Source: Planctomycetota bacterium (GTDB lineage Bacteria; Planctomycetota; J058; JAJDCQ01). Taken from it: a DNA stretch of 64,000 bases. Where the stretch lies: assembly GCA_029260755.1 (NCBI GenBank), contig JAJDCQ010000049.1:1-64000 (forward strand), in the 5' to 3' direction. Of the stretch, positions 42,597 through 52,374 are shown piece after piece. Every line of letters starts with the position of its first letter. Positions within the stretch are counted from its first letter, which is position 1. Made by a program: the position numbers and the translations under genes. Under the pieces are notes generated by a model. It worked only from the letters and a program-made list of their open reading frames with translations. It made no database searches and was not told where the DNA came from.

Positions 42597-43448
42597 ATGA
42601 GCCTGCGCGGGATCGCGAAGGAGACGCTCGAGATCATCGAGACCGGTCGCTACGGGGCGCCCGACGGCACCGCCGTCGATCTCGGCGACGCGGTGGAGCG
42701 CGCCGTGGCGGGCTCGCGCACCTACGAGCCCGCGCAGCTCGCCGCTCTCGTCGCGACGACTCCCGCGCGGGCTGCGGGGACGGGCGCTCCGCGGGTCGAG
42801 GTCACCGGCGAGACGACCCAGGAGGCGGCGCGGCGACTCGTTCTCGACGAGGGCGCCGGCGATCTGGTCCTCCTGAGCTTCGCGTCGGCTCGTAACCCCG
42901 GCGGCGGGTTCATCAACGGCGCGAAGGCGCAGGAAGAGGACCTCGCCCGCTGCTCGGCGCTCTACGCTTGCGTGAAGCCGCAGTTGACCTACTACTCGGC
43001 GAACCGGCGTGAGACATCGCTCCTCTACACCGATCATGCGATCTACTCGCCTTCGGTGCCGTTCTTCCGGGTGAAGAGCCGCGAGCTGATCGCCACGCCG
43101 TTTCAGGCGAGCGTGATCACGACGCCCGCTCCGAACGCGGGCGGCGTCCGCAAGCGGGCGGAGGATGGCGGCGTGCGGATCCGGGAGGCGCTCGCGCGGC
43201 GCGCGGGGATGGTGCTCGCCATCGCCGAGGCTCATGGGCATCGCACCGTGCTGCTCGGCGCCTGGGGCTGCGGCGTCTTCCGGAACGTCCCGGCCGAGGT
43301 CGCCGGCGCGTTTGGCGCCTGGCTCGAGGGCGACCGCTTCGCCGGGGCGTTCGACCGGGTCGTCTTCGCCGTCCTCGACCGCACCCGCGACCAGGCCAAC
43401 CGCCGAGCCTTCGACGCTCGATTCGGCGCGACCGACGGTACACCCTAG
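42597..43448 (+). CDS. Bacterial poly(ADP-ribose) glycohydrolase-like protein (macrodomain fold)
   Basis: 283 residues of the DUF2263/TIGR02452 group. The signature NPGGGFINGAKAQEEDLAR holds the GGG loop and the paired glutamates that cleave ADP-ribose-ribose bonds, followed by SLLYTDHAIYSPSVPFFRV and TTPAPNAG. A second conserved region is LGAWGCGVFRNVPAEVA. It should hydrolyse poly(ADP-ribose) or remove ADP-ribose from targets in the cytoplasm. ATG 42597 has AAGGGAG about 8 bases upstream. No ADP-ribosyltransferase or toxin lies beside it, so its substrate source is unknown. The preceding 130 bases hold no gene. Confidence 0.9.
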   Translation: MSLRGIAKETLEIIETGRYGAPDGTAVDLGDAVERAVAGSRTYEPAQLAALVATTPARAAGTGAPRVEVTGETTQEAARRLVLDEGAGDLVLLSFASARNPGGGFINGAKAQEEDLARCSALYACVKPQLTYYSANRRETSLLYTDHAIYSPSVPFFRVKSRELIATPFQASVITTPAPNAGGVRKRAEDGGVRIREALARRAGMVLAIAEAHGHRTVLLGAWGCGVFRNVPAEVAGAFGAWLEGDRFAGAFDRVVFAVLDRTRDQANRRAFDARFGATDGTP

Positions 43449-43705
43449 CGGGGCGACGGACGTCGTTTACGTTCTCGTGACACGGCGGTGGCGCCGCGCA
43501 ACGGCGGTGATGCATCGGCGGGAACTTTGGGCCCCGGCCACCGCATCGCCTTCGGCGCGTCGCCGTCACAAACCCTTGCGCCGTGGTGAAACCGTGTCGT
43601 CCTCGACTCGGACTCGAAATTGCACTTCGAGACACGTCGCGCAACAAGCACAACGGAAAGAGGACAGGCCGATCCAGGGCCGCCAGGCGTGAGTGAGGGG
43701 CCGAC

Positions 43706-43723
43706 GCGCACCGTGACGTGCGC
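43706..43723 (+). promoter_or_regulatory. Small inverted repeat before the murein endopeptidase gene
   Basis: GCGCAC (43706-43711) and GTGCGC (43718-43723) are inverted around six bases, just upstream of the AGGAGAAA ribosome site at 43725-43732. It could be an operator or a leader hairpin. The rest of the 287-base gap from 43449 holds no gene I can support. Confidence 0.35.
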
Positions 43724-43735
43724 TAGGAGAAACCC

Positions 43736-44890
43736 ATGCTTGGTCATTCCCTCTCGTCCATGGGCCGCGCTCTGATGGTCGCGGTCATCGCGGGCGGAAC
43801 CATCGCCGCGAGCGCCTCACCCGCCCTGGCGGGCGATGCCGTCGAGGTCACCGCCTCCCGCCTCTACGTCCGCGACGGCGGCTCGACCGGCTTCCAGCGG
43901 ATGGCGATCACCTCCCGAGGCCGCATCCACCCGGTGCTCCGGCGATCGGGCGGCTGGGTGCTGATCCAGTTCGACCAGCGCCTGGGCTGGTCGAGCGGCC
44001 AGTACCTCCGCAACCGCGACGTCTCGATCGGCGTCATCTCCGCGGGCGCCCTCAACGTGCGCTCCGGCCCGAGCACCCGCTACCGTCTCGTCGGGCGACT
44101 CACGCAGGGCCAGCGGGTCGCCGTCCTCGGCTCGAGCGGCGCGTGGTATCGAATCACCTTCGGCGACGGCGAGGCGTGGGTTCACGGCGACTACGTCGGC
44201 AACGGCGGCACGAGCACGCCGCCGCCCCAGCCGCGACCGCAGCCGCAGCCGACCGGCGTCGTGCACACCGTCACCGCCTCGGCGCTCAACATGCGCACCG
44301 GCCCGAGCACCAGTAACGCGGTGATCCGTCGGCTCATGCGCGGCAATCAGGTGAGCGTGACCCGGACGAGCGGCGGATGGAGCGAGGTCGTCCATCAGGG
44401 ACGCTCGGGCTGGGTGTCCTCCCGCTACCTCGTCCGCGGCACGCAGCTCCCGCCGCGCAGCTCGGGCGGCCTGATCAACCTGCCCGCGTCGGGCGCCGGC
44501 TTCACGACGTATCAGTCGTCGTACCGCCGCTGGGGCTCGCCGACGATGATCTACGGCCTCCAGCGGATCGGGCGTCGGTGGGCGCAGGAGCGGACCCGGC
44601 CGCGGATGCAGGTCGGCGACATCAGCAAGGAGGGCGGCGGCCAGTTCCCGCCTCACGCCAGCCATCGTTACGGCACCGATGCCGACGTCCGACCGGCGCG
44701 CAGCAACGGCACCGAGGGCCCGGTCTCGATCGGCCAGTCCTACTACAGCCGCAACCTGACCAAGCGCCTGATCGACCTCTTCTACGATGAGCTGCCGATC
44801 ACGCTCATGCTCTTCAACGACTCGAGCATCCCGCGGCGGCAGTACGCGAGCGGCCACCACAACCACTTCCACGCCCGGATCCGCCGATGA
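43736..44890 (+). CDS. Exported SH3b-repeat murein endopeptidase, MepA-like
   Basis: 384 residues. A signal peptide ends near 32 (ALAGDAV). Three bacterial SH3 domains follow at about 35-92, 100-158 and 178-235 (ALNVRSGPST, ALNMRTGPST motifs), with a Pro/Gln linker between the second and third. The C-terminal part is a MepA-type (M74) peptidase: HASHRYGTDADVR with zinc His and Asp, and GHHNHFHARI with the remaining His ligands. It would cut the D-Ala-meso-DAP cross-link in peptidoglycan, with the SH3 domains binding wall. ATG 43736 has AGGAGAAA 6 bases upstream. Its stop overlaps the next gene's start (ATGA 44887-44890). Confidence 0.92.
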   Translation: MLGHSLSSMGRALMVAVIAGGTIAASASPALAGDAVEVTASRLYVRDGGSTGFQRMAITSRGRIHPVLRRSGGWVLIQFDQRLGWSSGQYLRNRDVSIGVISAGALNVRSGPSTRYRLVGRLTQGQRVAVLGSSGAWYRITFGDGEAWVHGDYVGNGGTSTPPPQPRPQPQPTGVVHTVTASALNMRTGPSTSNAVIRRLMRGNQVSVTRTSGGWSEVVHQGRSGWVSSRYLVRGTQLPPRSSGGLINLPASGAGFTTYQSSYRRWGSPTMIYGLQRIGRRWAQERTRPRMQVGDISKEGGGQFPPHASHRYGTDADVRPARSNGTEGPVSIGQSYYSRNLTKRLIDLFYDELPITLMLFNDSSIPRRQYASGHHNHFHARIRR

Positions 44891-46035
44891 GCCGCGCTCG
44901 ACTGGCACCCGACGCTCCCGCTTCGCGGGAGCCGCGGGTCGGGCCGCGCGAGCTCGCGACGGCCGGCGCCCTGGGCGCGTTCCTCGTCGTCGGCTTCCTC
45001 GGCGGACGCATGACGAGCCCGGTGCGGGGTGGCGAGGCGACGCCGGTCGTCGCCTCGACCCGCGCCGTCGCCACGGTTTCCCGGGGCGAGGCCTTCTCCG
45101 ACGACGCGCGGAACCGCGCCGTCGCGATCGGCGGCGACGCGGCGCTTCGCGACGGATGCGACCACGAGCACTCTGCGCCGGGTGACCTCTCCGGCGAGGT
45201 CGTGGACGCGGCCCCGGGGACGCCGCTCGACCTCGGCCCGCTCCTCGCGGCGGGCCGCGCGGCCCGCGCGACCGAGAACGAGGAGTCGCTCCACGCCGCC
45301 GATCTGGCGGCCGCGGCTCTGGCGGCGCGGTTGATGGCCGACCCGGCCGCCCTGGCCGAGGCGCTCGAGGCGTTCGGCCGGCTCGAGGACCGGTTCGAGC
45401 TGCTCGATCTCGCGGCAGTCCTCGCCCGGGTCGCCGACCCCGAGGTCGAGGCGGCGGCGCTCGCGATGGCCGCCGCCGACCCGAGCCCGGCGCGTCGCGC
45501 CGCGGCGTTCGACATCCTCGACGCGCTCGACTCCCCCGAGACCCGCGCGATCGCCGTCGAGACGCTCGGCCGCGAGGCCGACGTCGACGTCCGACGGGCG
45601 GCCCTGCGGGCGATGCCGGAGCCCGACGGCACGGACTGGTCCGAGGCGGGCGAGGTCTCCACCGCTCTGGCGGGCGTCCTGCGCTCGGATCAGGACGAGG
45701 AGTCCGCCCGACGCGCGGCGGTCCTCATCGGGCGCTGGCGCCGGGACGCGGCCGACCTCGATCCCGTGATCGGGGCGCTCGCCAGCGATCCCCGTCCCGG
45801 CGTGAGGGCCGGCGCCGCGTTCGCCCTCGAGGTGGCCGGCGACCGCTCGCGTCGAGTCGTCGATCGCCTCGTCGCGTCGCTGGCCTCGGACGACGAGGAC
45901 CCGCTCGTGCGCGAGAACGCGTGGCGAGCCCTCGGCGCGCTCTCGCCGCTGCCCGACGAGGCGCGGCGGGCGTGGCGCGACTACGCCGACGGCCGGGAGT
46001 CGGAAGGGGAGGCGCTGGAGCTGGAGGTCGACTAG
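44887..46035 (+). CDS. Membrane-anchored HEAT-repeat protein
   Basis: 382 residues. One N-terminal membrane helix (ELATAGALGAFLVVGFLGG, about 22-40) is followed by helical repeats of HEAT type: ADLAAAALAARLMADPAALA, LAAVLARVADPEVEAAALAM, AVETLGREADVDVRRAALRA, AAVLIGRWRRDAADLDPVIG and ENAWRALGALSPLPDEARR. The helical domain should lie in the periplasm. Translation is coupled to the murein endopeptidase by a 4-base overlap, so it may scaffold or regulate that enzyme. A 22-base gap separates its stop from the convergent lipoprotein gene. Confidence 0.85.
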   Translation: MSRARLAPDAPASREPRVGPRELATAGALGAFLVVGFLGGRMTSPVRGGEATPVVASTRAVATVSRGEAFSDDARNRAVAIGGDAALRDGCDHEHSAPGDLSGEVVDAAPGTPLDLGPLLAAGRAARATENEESLHAADLAAAALAARLMADPAALAEALEAFGRLEDRFELLDLAAVLARVADPEVEAAALAMAAADPSPARRAAAFDILDALDSPETRAIAVETLGREADVDVRRAALRAMPEPDGTDWSEAGEVSTALAGVLRSDQDEESARRAAVLIGRWRRDAADLDPVIGALASDPRPGVRAGAAFALEVAGDRSRRVVDRLVASLASDDEDPLVRENAWRALGALSPLPDEARRAWRDYADGRESEGEALELEVD

Positions 46036-46057
46036 CCGATCGCGCCCTGCGGCTGCG

Positions 46058-46579
46058 TCAGGAGCGCGCGCGCTCGACGAGGGAGGCCCAGCCGCGCTCG
46101 TCGCGGGCGCGACGCTCGTCGGCGCCGGTCCCCGACCCGTAGGGGGACGGCTTCGCCGTCCAGGTAACGGCATCGCCGCCGACGTCGATCGTCAACCCGT
46201 CGTCCGCGCGCCTCACGCGCACGATGGGAGGCAGCGGGAACGGGCTCTCATCGGGCTCGTGACCGGCGATCTCGAACCGGAGCTCGGCATCGACGAGCGA
46301 CCACGTCCCGAAGGCGCGGGAGATCGGCATCTCGCCGAAGTGCTGGAAGCCGACGACGCCCGAGTCGAAGAGCACGACCTGGTGGGTCGTGCCGTCGGGC
46401 AGCTCGCGGCGCCAGGTGCCGACGAGGTCGGCGGCGGCGATCGAGGTGGTCGGGGCGGGGCCCGTCGCGACTCCGGCGGCGGCCGGCGGGGCCATGCCGC
46501 CGCCGATGCACTCGGTCCGGGAGACGCAGCCGAGCGAGGAGAGGACGGCGGAAAGGACGATCAGGACGATGACTCTCAT
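46058..46579 (-). CDS. Hypothetical lipoprotein
   Basis: 173 residues. A signal peptide ends in LSSLGC (Cys about 18). The mature part contains DLVGTWRRELPDGTTHQVVL and FGTWSLVDAELRFEIAGHE, which resembles the start of a lipocalin-like or copper-resistance NlpE-like beta barrel, but no family is certain. The last 30 residues are charged. It overlaps by 4 bases with the upstream gene (46576-46579) and is the last gene of the C39-thioredoxin operon. An exported binding or sensing role is a guess. Confidence 0.7.
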   Translation of the reverse strand: MRVIVLIVLSAVLSSLGCVSRTECIGGGMAPPAAAGVATGPAPTTSIAAADLVGTWRRELPDGTTHQVVLFDSGVVGFQHFGEMPISRAFGTWSLVDAELRFEIAGHEPDESPFPLPPIVRVRRADDGLTIDVGGDAVTWTAKPSPYGSGTGADERRARDERGWASLVERARS

Positions 46580-46815
46580 GGCGATCTCTCCAAGTGCGGG
46601 TTCGTGTCGGTCGACGCTCGCGTCGTCTCCCGAATCCGAGAGCCCGCGAAGTAGTGCCAGCCTCGATACCCGAATTCGACGATCTCCTGGGGCGGGAGAG
46701 TGGCGAGAGTGTCGACCAGGCGGCTCGCGTCGAGGCTGCCGTCGGGTTTCACCCGCACGTTTGCCTCGATGAGCGCCCAGAACCGATCCACGGACATCGA
46801 CCGAGTGTCGGTCAC
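46576..46815 (-). CDS. Short DUF4240-like protein, probably truncated
   Basis: 79 residues from GTG 46815 (ATG 46797 is an alternative). The N-terminal half, MSVDRFWALIEANVRVKPDG and then LATLPPQEIVEFG, matches the start of DUF4240 proteins. Those are usually 130 residues or longer with a conserved region including a WDLWAAAY-type segment, which is missing here: after EFGYRGWHYFAGS the sequence is unrelated. It is probably a degraded or remodelled gene. It lies between the selenoprotein candidate (15 bases upstream) and the lipoprotein (4-base overlap). Confidence 0.5.
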   Translation of the reverse strand: MTDTRSMSVDRFWALIEANVRVKPDGSLDASRLVDTLATLPPQEIVEFGYRGWHYFAGSRIRETTRASTDTNPHLERSP

Positions 46816-46830
46816 GGCTCAGCTTCCCGC

Positions 46831-47358
46831 TCAGCCGTCCTTCGCCTTCGCGATCGCCTCCTCGACGGCCGCCGTGAGGGCGGCCGCGTCGAAGCCGGAG
46901 TCGGTGTAGATCAGCTTCATGTCCGGGCCGATGACGACGTTGTAGGGGACGTACTTCGGCGTGAACTTCGAGTAGAAGACGCGCTTCTCGTCGAGGAACG
47001 TCGGGAAGGTCCAGCCGTGCTTCTTCACGAAGCCCGCCGCCTTCTCCTTGGTCTCCTCACGATTGACGGCCAAGACGACCAGTCCCTGATCCTGGAACTT
47101 CTGCCAGAAGTCCCGTTCGAGGTGGGGTGCCTCGCTCGCGCAGGGGCCTCACCAGGAGGCGTAGAAGTTGATCAGGATCGGCTTGCCCTTGAACGAGTGG
47201 AGCTTGACCGTCTTGCCGTCGAGACCGACCAGGTCGGCGTCGGCGACGGCGTCGCCCTCTTGGTAGTAGCCGTCGTCGCCTCCGTCGGCGGACGATGCCG
47301 CCAGCGCGAGAGCCATCACGGCCGGCGCCAGCAGAGCGGCTGCGCTCGTTCTCTTCAT
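46831..47358 (-). CDS. TlpA-like thioredoxin with in-frame TGA at the active site: selenoprotein candidate
   Basis: 175 residues if TGA at 47149-47151 is read as selenocysteine. Signal peptide 1-24, then EGDAVADADLVGLDGKTVKL, ILINFYASW, then TGA (residue 70), then GPCASEAPHLERDFW, VVLAVNREE, HGWTFPTFLDEKR, YVPYNVVIGPDMKLIY. This is an uninterrupted TlpA/ResA fold whose active site would be W-U-G-P-C instead of W-C-x-x-C. The frame is exact on both sides; no base needs to be added or removed. ATG 47358 has GAGAGGA upstream. Exported thiol-disulfide oxidoreductase role is inferred. A Cys-to-stop mutation or sequence error (TGC to TGA) is the main alternative, so presence of sel genes elsewhere is decisive. 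It follows the C39-like gene by 29 bases. Confidence 0.72.
47121..47153 (-). promoter_or_regulatory. Possible SECIS-like hairpin around the TGA codon
   Basis: Hand-folding of the transcript at 47153-47121 (starting in the Trp codon before TGA) gives outer pairs GGUG/CACC, an internal loop, then CCU/AGG and a short stem with a GCGA loop. Bacterial SECIS elements sit right after the UGA, so the position is fitting, but the GC content makes chance folding likely and the loop lacks an obvious consensus. Confidence 0.3.
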
Positions 47359-47387
47359 CGGAGTCCTCTCTTCTTCGGGTCCGGTGT

Positions 47388-48029
47388 TCACTTCACCGGC
47401 TCGATCATGCGGGGGCCGCGCTTCCTGTCCGCCGCGGGGCGGCGGCCGCCGATCAGGATCGCCTGACCGGTCGTCGCGCGGCCGTCGATCGTGTAGCAGT
47501 GCCACCGCTCGACGAACTCGGCGTGGGGGATCTTGCCGCGGGTCTCCTCGAGGGAGGGGTCCTCGAGGTAGACGAACTCGCGGTCGATCCCGATGACGAC
47601 GACGTAGTGACCGGCGTCCCACTCGTCCTTCCAGGACCCGGTCGCGTCCTCGTCGCGCCACGCCTGAATGAGGGCGATCACGGGCCGGCCCTTCTTCAGC
47701 TCGGCGAGGAGGTCCTTCAGCCCGAGCTTCTCCTTCACGAGCGCCTTCAGCCCGCGCTTCACCGCGATCGCGGCGAGGTGCTCCATCTCGGCGCCGACCT
47801 CGGGGTCGACCTTCGCCTCCTCGATGATCTCCTTCTCGGAGAGGGCGACGCCCCAGTAGGCGAGGACCGCCTCGAGGGCCGAGCAGCCGCACGAGTAGTC
47901 GGTCGACTGGGCGACGTCGGGGACGGTGTCGAGGAGACGCGGCTCGTCGCCCGCGCGGGCGAGCGGGTAGCTGGCGACGAGGACGATGATGGCGGCCGCC
48001 GCGGCGAGGCGACCGGAGGCGAGATGCAT
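47388..48029 (-). CDS. Exported C39-like cysteine peptidase family protein
   Basis: 213 residues. A signal peptide (AAAAAIIVLVASYPLARA) precedes a C39-type fold with the cysteine in DYSCGCSALEAVLAYWG, histidine in DAGHYVVVIGID and the acidic EDPSLEE; all three members of the usual triad region are visible. Compare the longer relative at 20800. ATG 48029 has GAGGAGGAGC upstream. It is the first gene of an operon with the selenocysteine thioredoxin candidate, so redox control of its cysteine or disulfide handling of its targets is a plausible link. Peptidase activity itself is unproven. Confidence 0.85.
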   Translation of the reverse strand: MHLASGRLAAAAAIIVLVASYPLARAGDEPRLLDTVPDVAQSTDYSCGCSALEAVLAYWGVALSEKEIIEEAKVDPEVGAEMEHLAAIAVKRGLKALVKEKLGLKDLLAELKKGRPVIALIQAWRDEDATGSWKDEWDAGHYVVVIGIDREFVYLEDPSLEETRGKIPHAEFVERWHCYTIDGRATTGQAILIGGRRPAADRKRGPRMIEPVK

Positions 48030-48093
48030 GGTGGAGCTCCTCCTCGCCCCAGGAGAAGGTCTGCGGGCGGCCCGCGCAACCGAAATCGCCGCC

Positions 48094-48121
48094 TTGACCG
48101 CCGCGAGCGCCGGCCCACAAT
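48094..48121 (+). promoter_or_regulatory. Weak sigma-70-type promoter candidate
   Basis: TTGACC (48094-48099) and CACAAT (48116-48121) are separated by 16 bases and stand 45-70 bases before the GTG of the cysteine synthase gene. The match is moderate and the assignment is by eye. Confidence 0.35.
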
Positions 48122-48166
48122 ACGGCGCTCGCCCGACCCTCGGCCTCCGATCGGTGGACTTGCCCC

Positions 48167-49087
48167 GTGCCCATCCTCGACTCCGTTCTCGATGTCATCG
48201 GCGCCACCCCGCTCGTCCGACTCCGTCGGGTCGCCGCCGACTGCCCGGCCGAGATCGTCGGCAAGCTCGAGGCGTGCAACCCCGGCGGGAGCGTGAAGGA
48301 CCGGATCGCCGTCGCGATGATCGACGCGGCCGAGCTCGACGGGACGCTCGCGCCCGGCGCCACGATCGTCGAGGCGACGGCCGGCAACACCGGCGTCGGC
48401 CTCGCGATGACCGCCGCCGTGCGCGGCTACCGGTGCGTCTTCGTCATGCCCGAGAAGATGAGCCGCGAGAAGGAGGCGCTCCTGCGCGCCTACGGCGCCG
48501 AGGTCATCCGGACCGCGAACGCGCCGCTCGACGACCCCGAGAACTTCCTCAGCGTCGCCGTTCGTCTCGCGGACGAGAACGGGTGGTTCCTTCCCGACCA
48601 GTTCGCCAACCCCGCCAACCCGGAGATGCACGAGGCCACGACCGGCCCCGAGATCTGGGAGGACTCCGACGGACGCGTCGACGCGCTCGTCGCGGGGGCC
48701 GGGACGGGCGGCACGCTCACCGGCGCGGGGCGCTTCCTGAAGAGGCAGAAGCCCGACGTCTCGGTCGTCCTCGCCGACCCGGTCGGCTCCACCCTCGGCG
48801 GCGGCCCCGACGGTTGCTACCGCCTCGAGGGCATCGGCTCGAGCCGGATCCCGCCGAACTACGACCCGGCGGTCGTCGACGAGGCGATCAAGGTGACCGA
48901 CGACGAGGCCTTCGCGATGTGCCGCCGCCTCGCGACCGAGGAGGGGCTGCTCGTCGGCGGCGCGGCCGGCTGCGCCGTCGTCGCGGCGCTCGCCTGGGCG
49001 GCTCGCTCCGAGAACGCGGGCAAGCTCGTCGTCGCGATCCTGCCGGACACCGGCCGCAACTACCTGTCGGGGATCTTCGGCGCCTGA
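48167..49087 (+). CDS. cysK: PLP-dependent cysteine synthase/cystathionine beta-synthase family protein
   Basis: 306 residues from GTG 48167. PLP-binding lysine in NPGGSVKDR near residue 45, phosphate-binding TAGNTGVG, GAGTGGTLTGAGRF, and the C-terminal PDTGRNYLS. Type II fold enzymes of this kind make cysteine from O-acetylserine and sulfide or cystathionine from serine and homocysteine. The DDPENFLSVAVRLADENGWF and FANPANPEMH segments occur in both subgroups; EGIGSSRIPPNYD leans to the cystathionine synthase side. No CBS regulatory domain follows. Divergent from the C39-thioredoxin operon with about 135 bases between them. Confidence 0.9.
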   Translation: MPILDSVLDVIGATPLVRLRRVAADCPAEIVGKLEACNPGGSVKDRIAVAMIDAAELDGTLAPGATIVEATAGNTGVGLAMTAAVRGYRCVFVMPEKMSREKEALLRAYGAEVIRTANAPLDDPENFLSVAVRLADENGWFLPDQFANPANPEMHEATTGPEIWEDSDGRVDALVAGAGTGGTLTGAGRFLKRQKPDVSVVLADPVGSTLGGGPDGCYRLEGIGSSRIPPNYDPAVVDEAIKVTDDEAFAMCRRLATEEGLLVGGAAGCAVVAALAWAARSENAGKLVVAILPDTGRNYLSGIFGA

Positions 49088-49101
49088 GTCGGACCTCAAG
49101 T

Positions 49102-51474
<2,373 letters not shown>

Positions 51475-51518
51475 GACGTGATTGTAGAGCGCGGACGCGG
51501 AGCGCGCCCATCGGCGCT

Positions 51519-52364
51519 CTACTCCGGCGGCGGCTCGTCGGGGAAGGTGACGGCCGCGAGGAGCATCGGCCCCCAGCGCTCCCAGCGCTTCGCGGCCGAG
51601 AGGCGGTCGGCCGAGCGCGGCAGCTCGACCGTCACGATCGGGCGCCCGAGCTCCAGCCCGACCCAGGAGCCGAGCGAGCCGGGGCGGCTGCCGAGCTTCT
51701 TCAGGGGCAGGTCCGGCGCGTGACGGCCCATGAGCTCGGCGAGGTCGTCGGCCGGCCCGTCCCAGTCGAGGCAGGCGATCGGCTGGTGGATGCTCACGAC
51801 GCGCGCGGGGTCCTCGCGGAGGATCAGGTCGTGGAGCGCCCGGCTCTCGGGCTCGCAGAGCGGCTCGGCGCCGTGGCGGCCTCGCGCGTCGAAGTTCTCG
51901 GCGGGGAAGTTCCGGTTGAGGTCGACGCCGCGTCCGTTGGTGCGTCGGCGGCTCGTCCGGCCGTCGGGGTTCGCCACCGGCACGAGGACGACGCGCCGGC
52001 CCGCGAGGAGGTCGGGGCGCGCCTCGAGCTCGTCGGCGAGTCGCTGCAGGAGCGGCGTGCCCGCGTCCTCGTCGCCGTGGATGCTGGCGAGGAAGAGGAT
52101 GACGTCGGGTCCCTCACCGAAGGCGCGGACGTCGATCGCCGCGCCGCTCACCGAGCGTCCGATCATTGCGAACCGGGCCTCGGCCCGCCCGGCGAGGTGA
52201 GCGGCGACCGACGGCGCGTCGCCGGCGACCCCGGCCGAGACCGGGGCCGCGGCGCGTCGCTCGATCGGCCCCATCGGGGGCGGCGCGCCGGGCGTGATGC
52301 CGGCGCAGCCGCCGCCCGCCAGGACGAGGAGCCAGGGCGAGCTCCGGAGGATGTGATCGAGCAA
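51519..52364 (-). CDS. M14-family zinc carboxypeptidase, exported (MpaA-like)
   Basis: 281 residues. A short hydrophobic leader ends in LAGGGC, a probable lipobox. The M14 zinc site is ASIHGDE (His and Glu) with SIHQP supplying the second His; [15 protein letters not shown] and the catalytic Glu in VTVELPRSA are all present. MpaA-type members release diaminopimelate from murein peptides; this is the likely role in wall recycling, though zinc carboxypeptidases vary. TTG 52364 is the only start that retains the lipobox; it lacks a good ribosome site, so the start is uncertain. It begins 10 bases after the PQQ propeller stop and is probably cotranscribed with it. Confidence 0.85.
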   Translation of the reverse strand: MLDHILRSSPWLLVLAGGGCAGITPGAPPPMGPIERRAAAPVSAGVAGDAPSVAAHLAGRAEARFAMIGRSVSGAAIDVRAFGEGPDVILFLASIHGDEDAGTPLLQRLADELEARPDLLAGRRVVLVPVANPDGRTSRRRTNGRGVDLNRNFPAENFDARGRHGAEPLCEPESRALHDLILREDPARVVSIHQPIACLDWDGPADDLAELMGRHAPDLPLKKLGSRPGSLGSWVGLELGRPIVTVELPRSADRLSAAKRWERWGPMLLAAVTFPDEPPPE

Positions 52365-52374
52365 CTCGCGTCGC

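Noticed and set aside
46831..47073. Stand-alone 80-residue gene starting at TTG 47073
   Set aside because: It begins in the middle of a thioredoxin fold, and the missing front lies in the same frame directly upstream of a TGA; treated as one gene.
47388..48029. Bacteriocin exporter based on the C39 fold
   Set aside because: No ABC exporter domains or double-glycine leader peptides near; stand-alone exported C39-like proteins are common.
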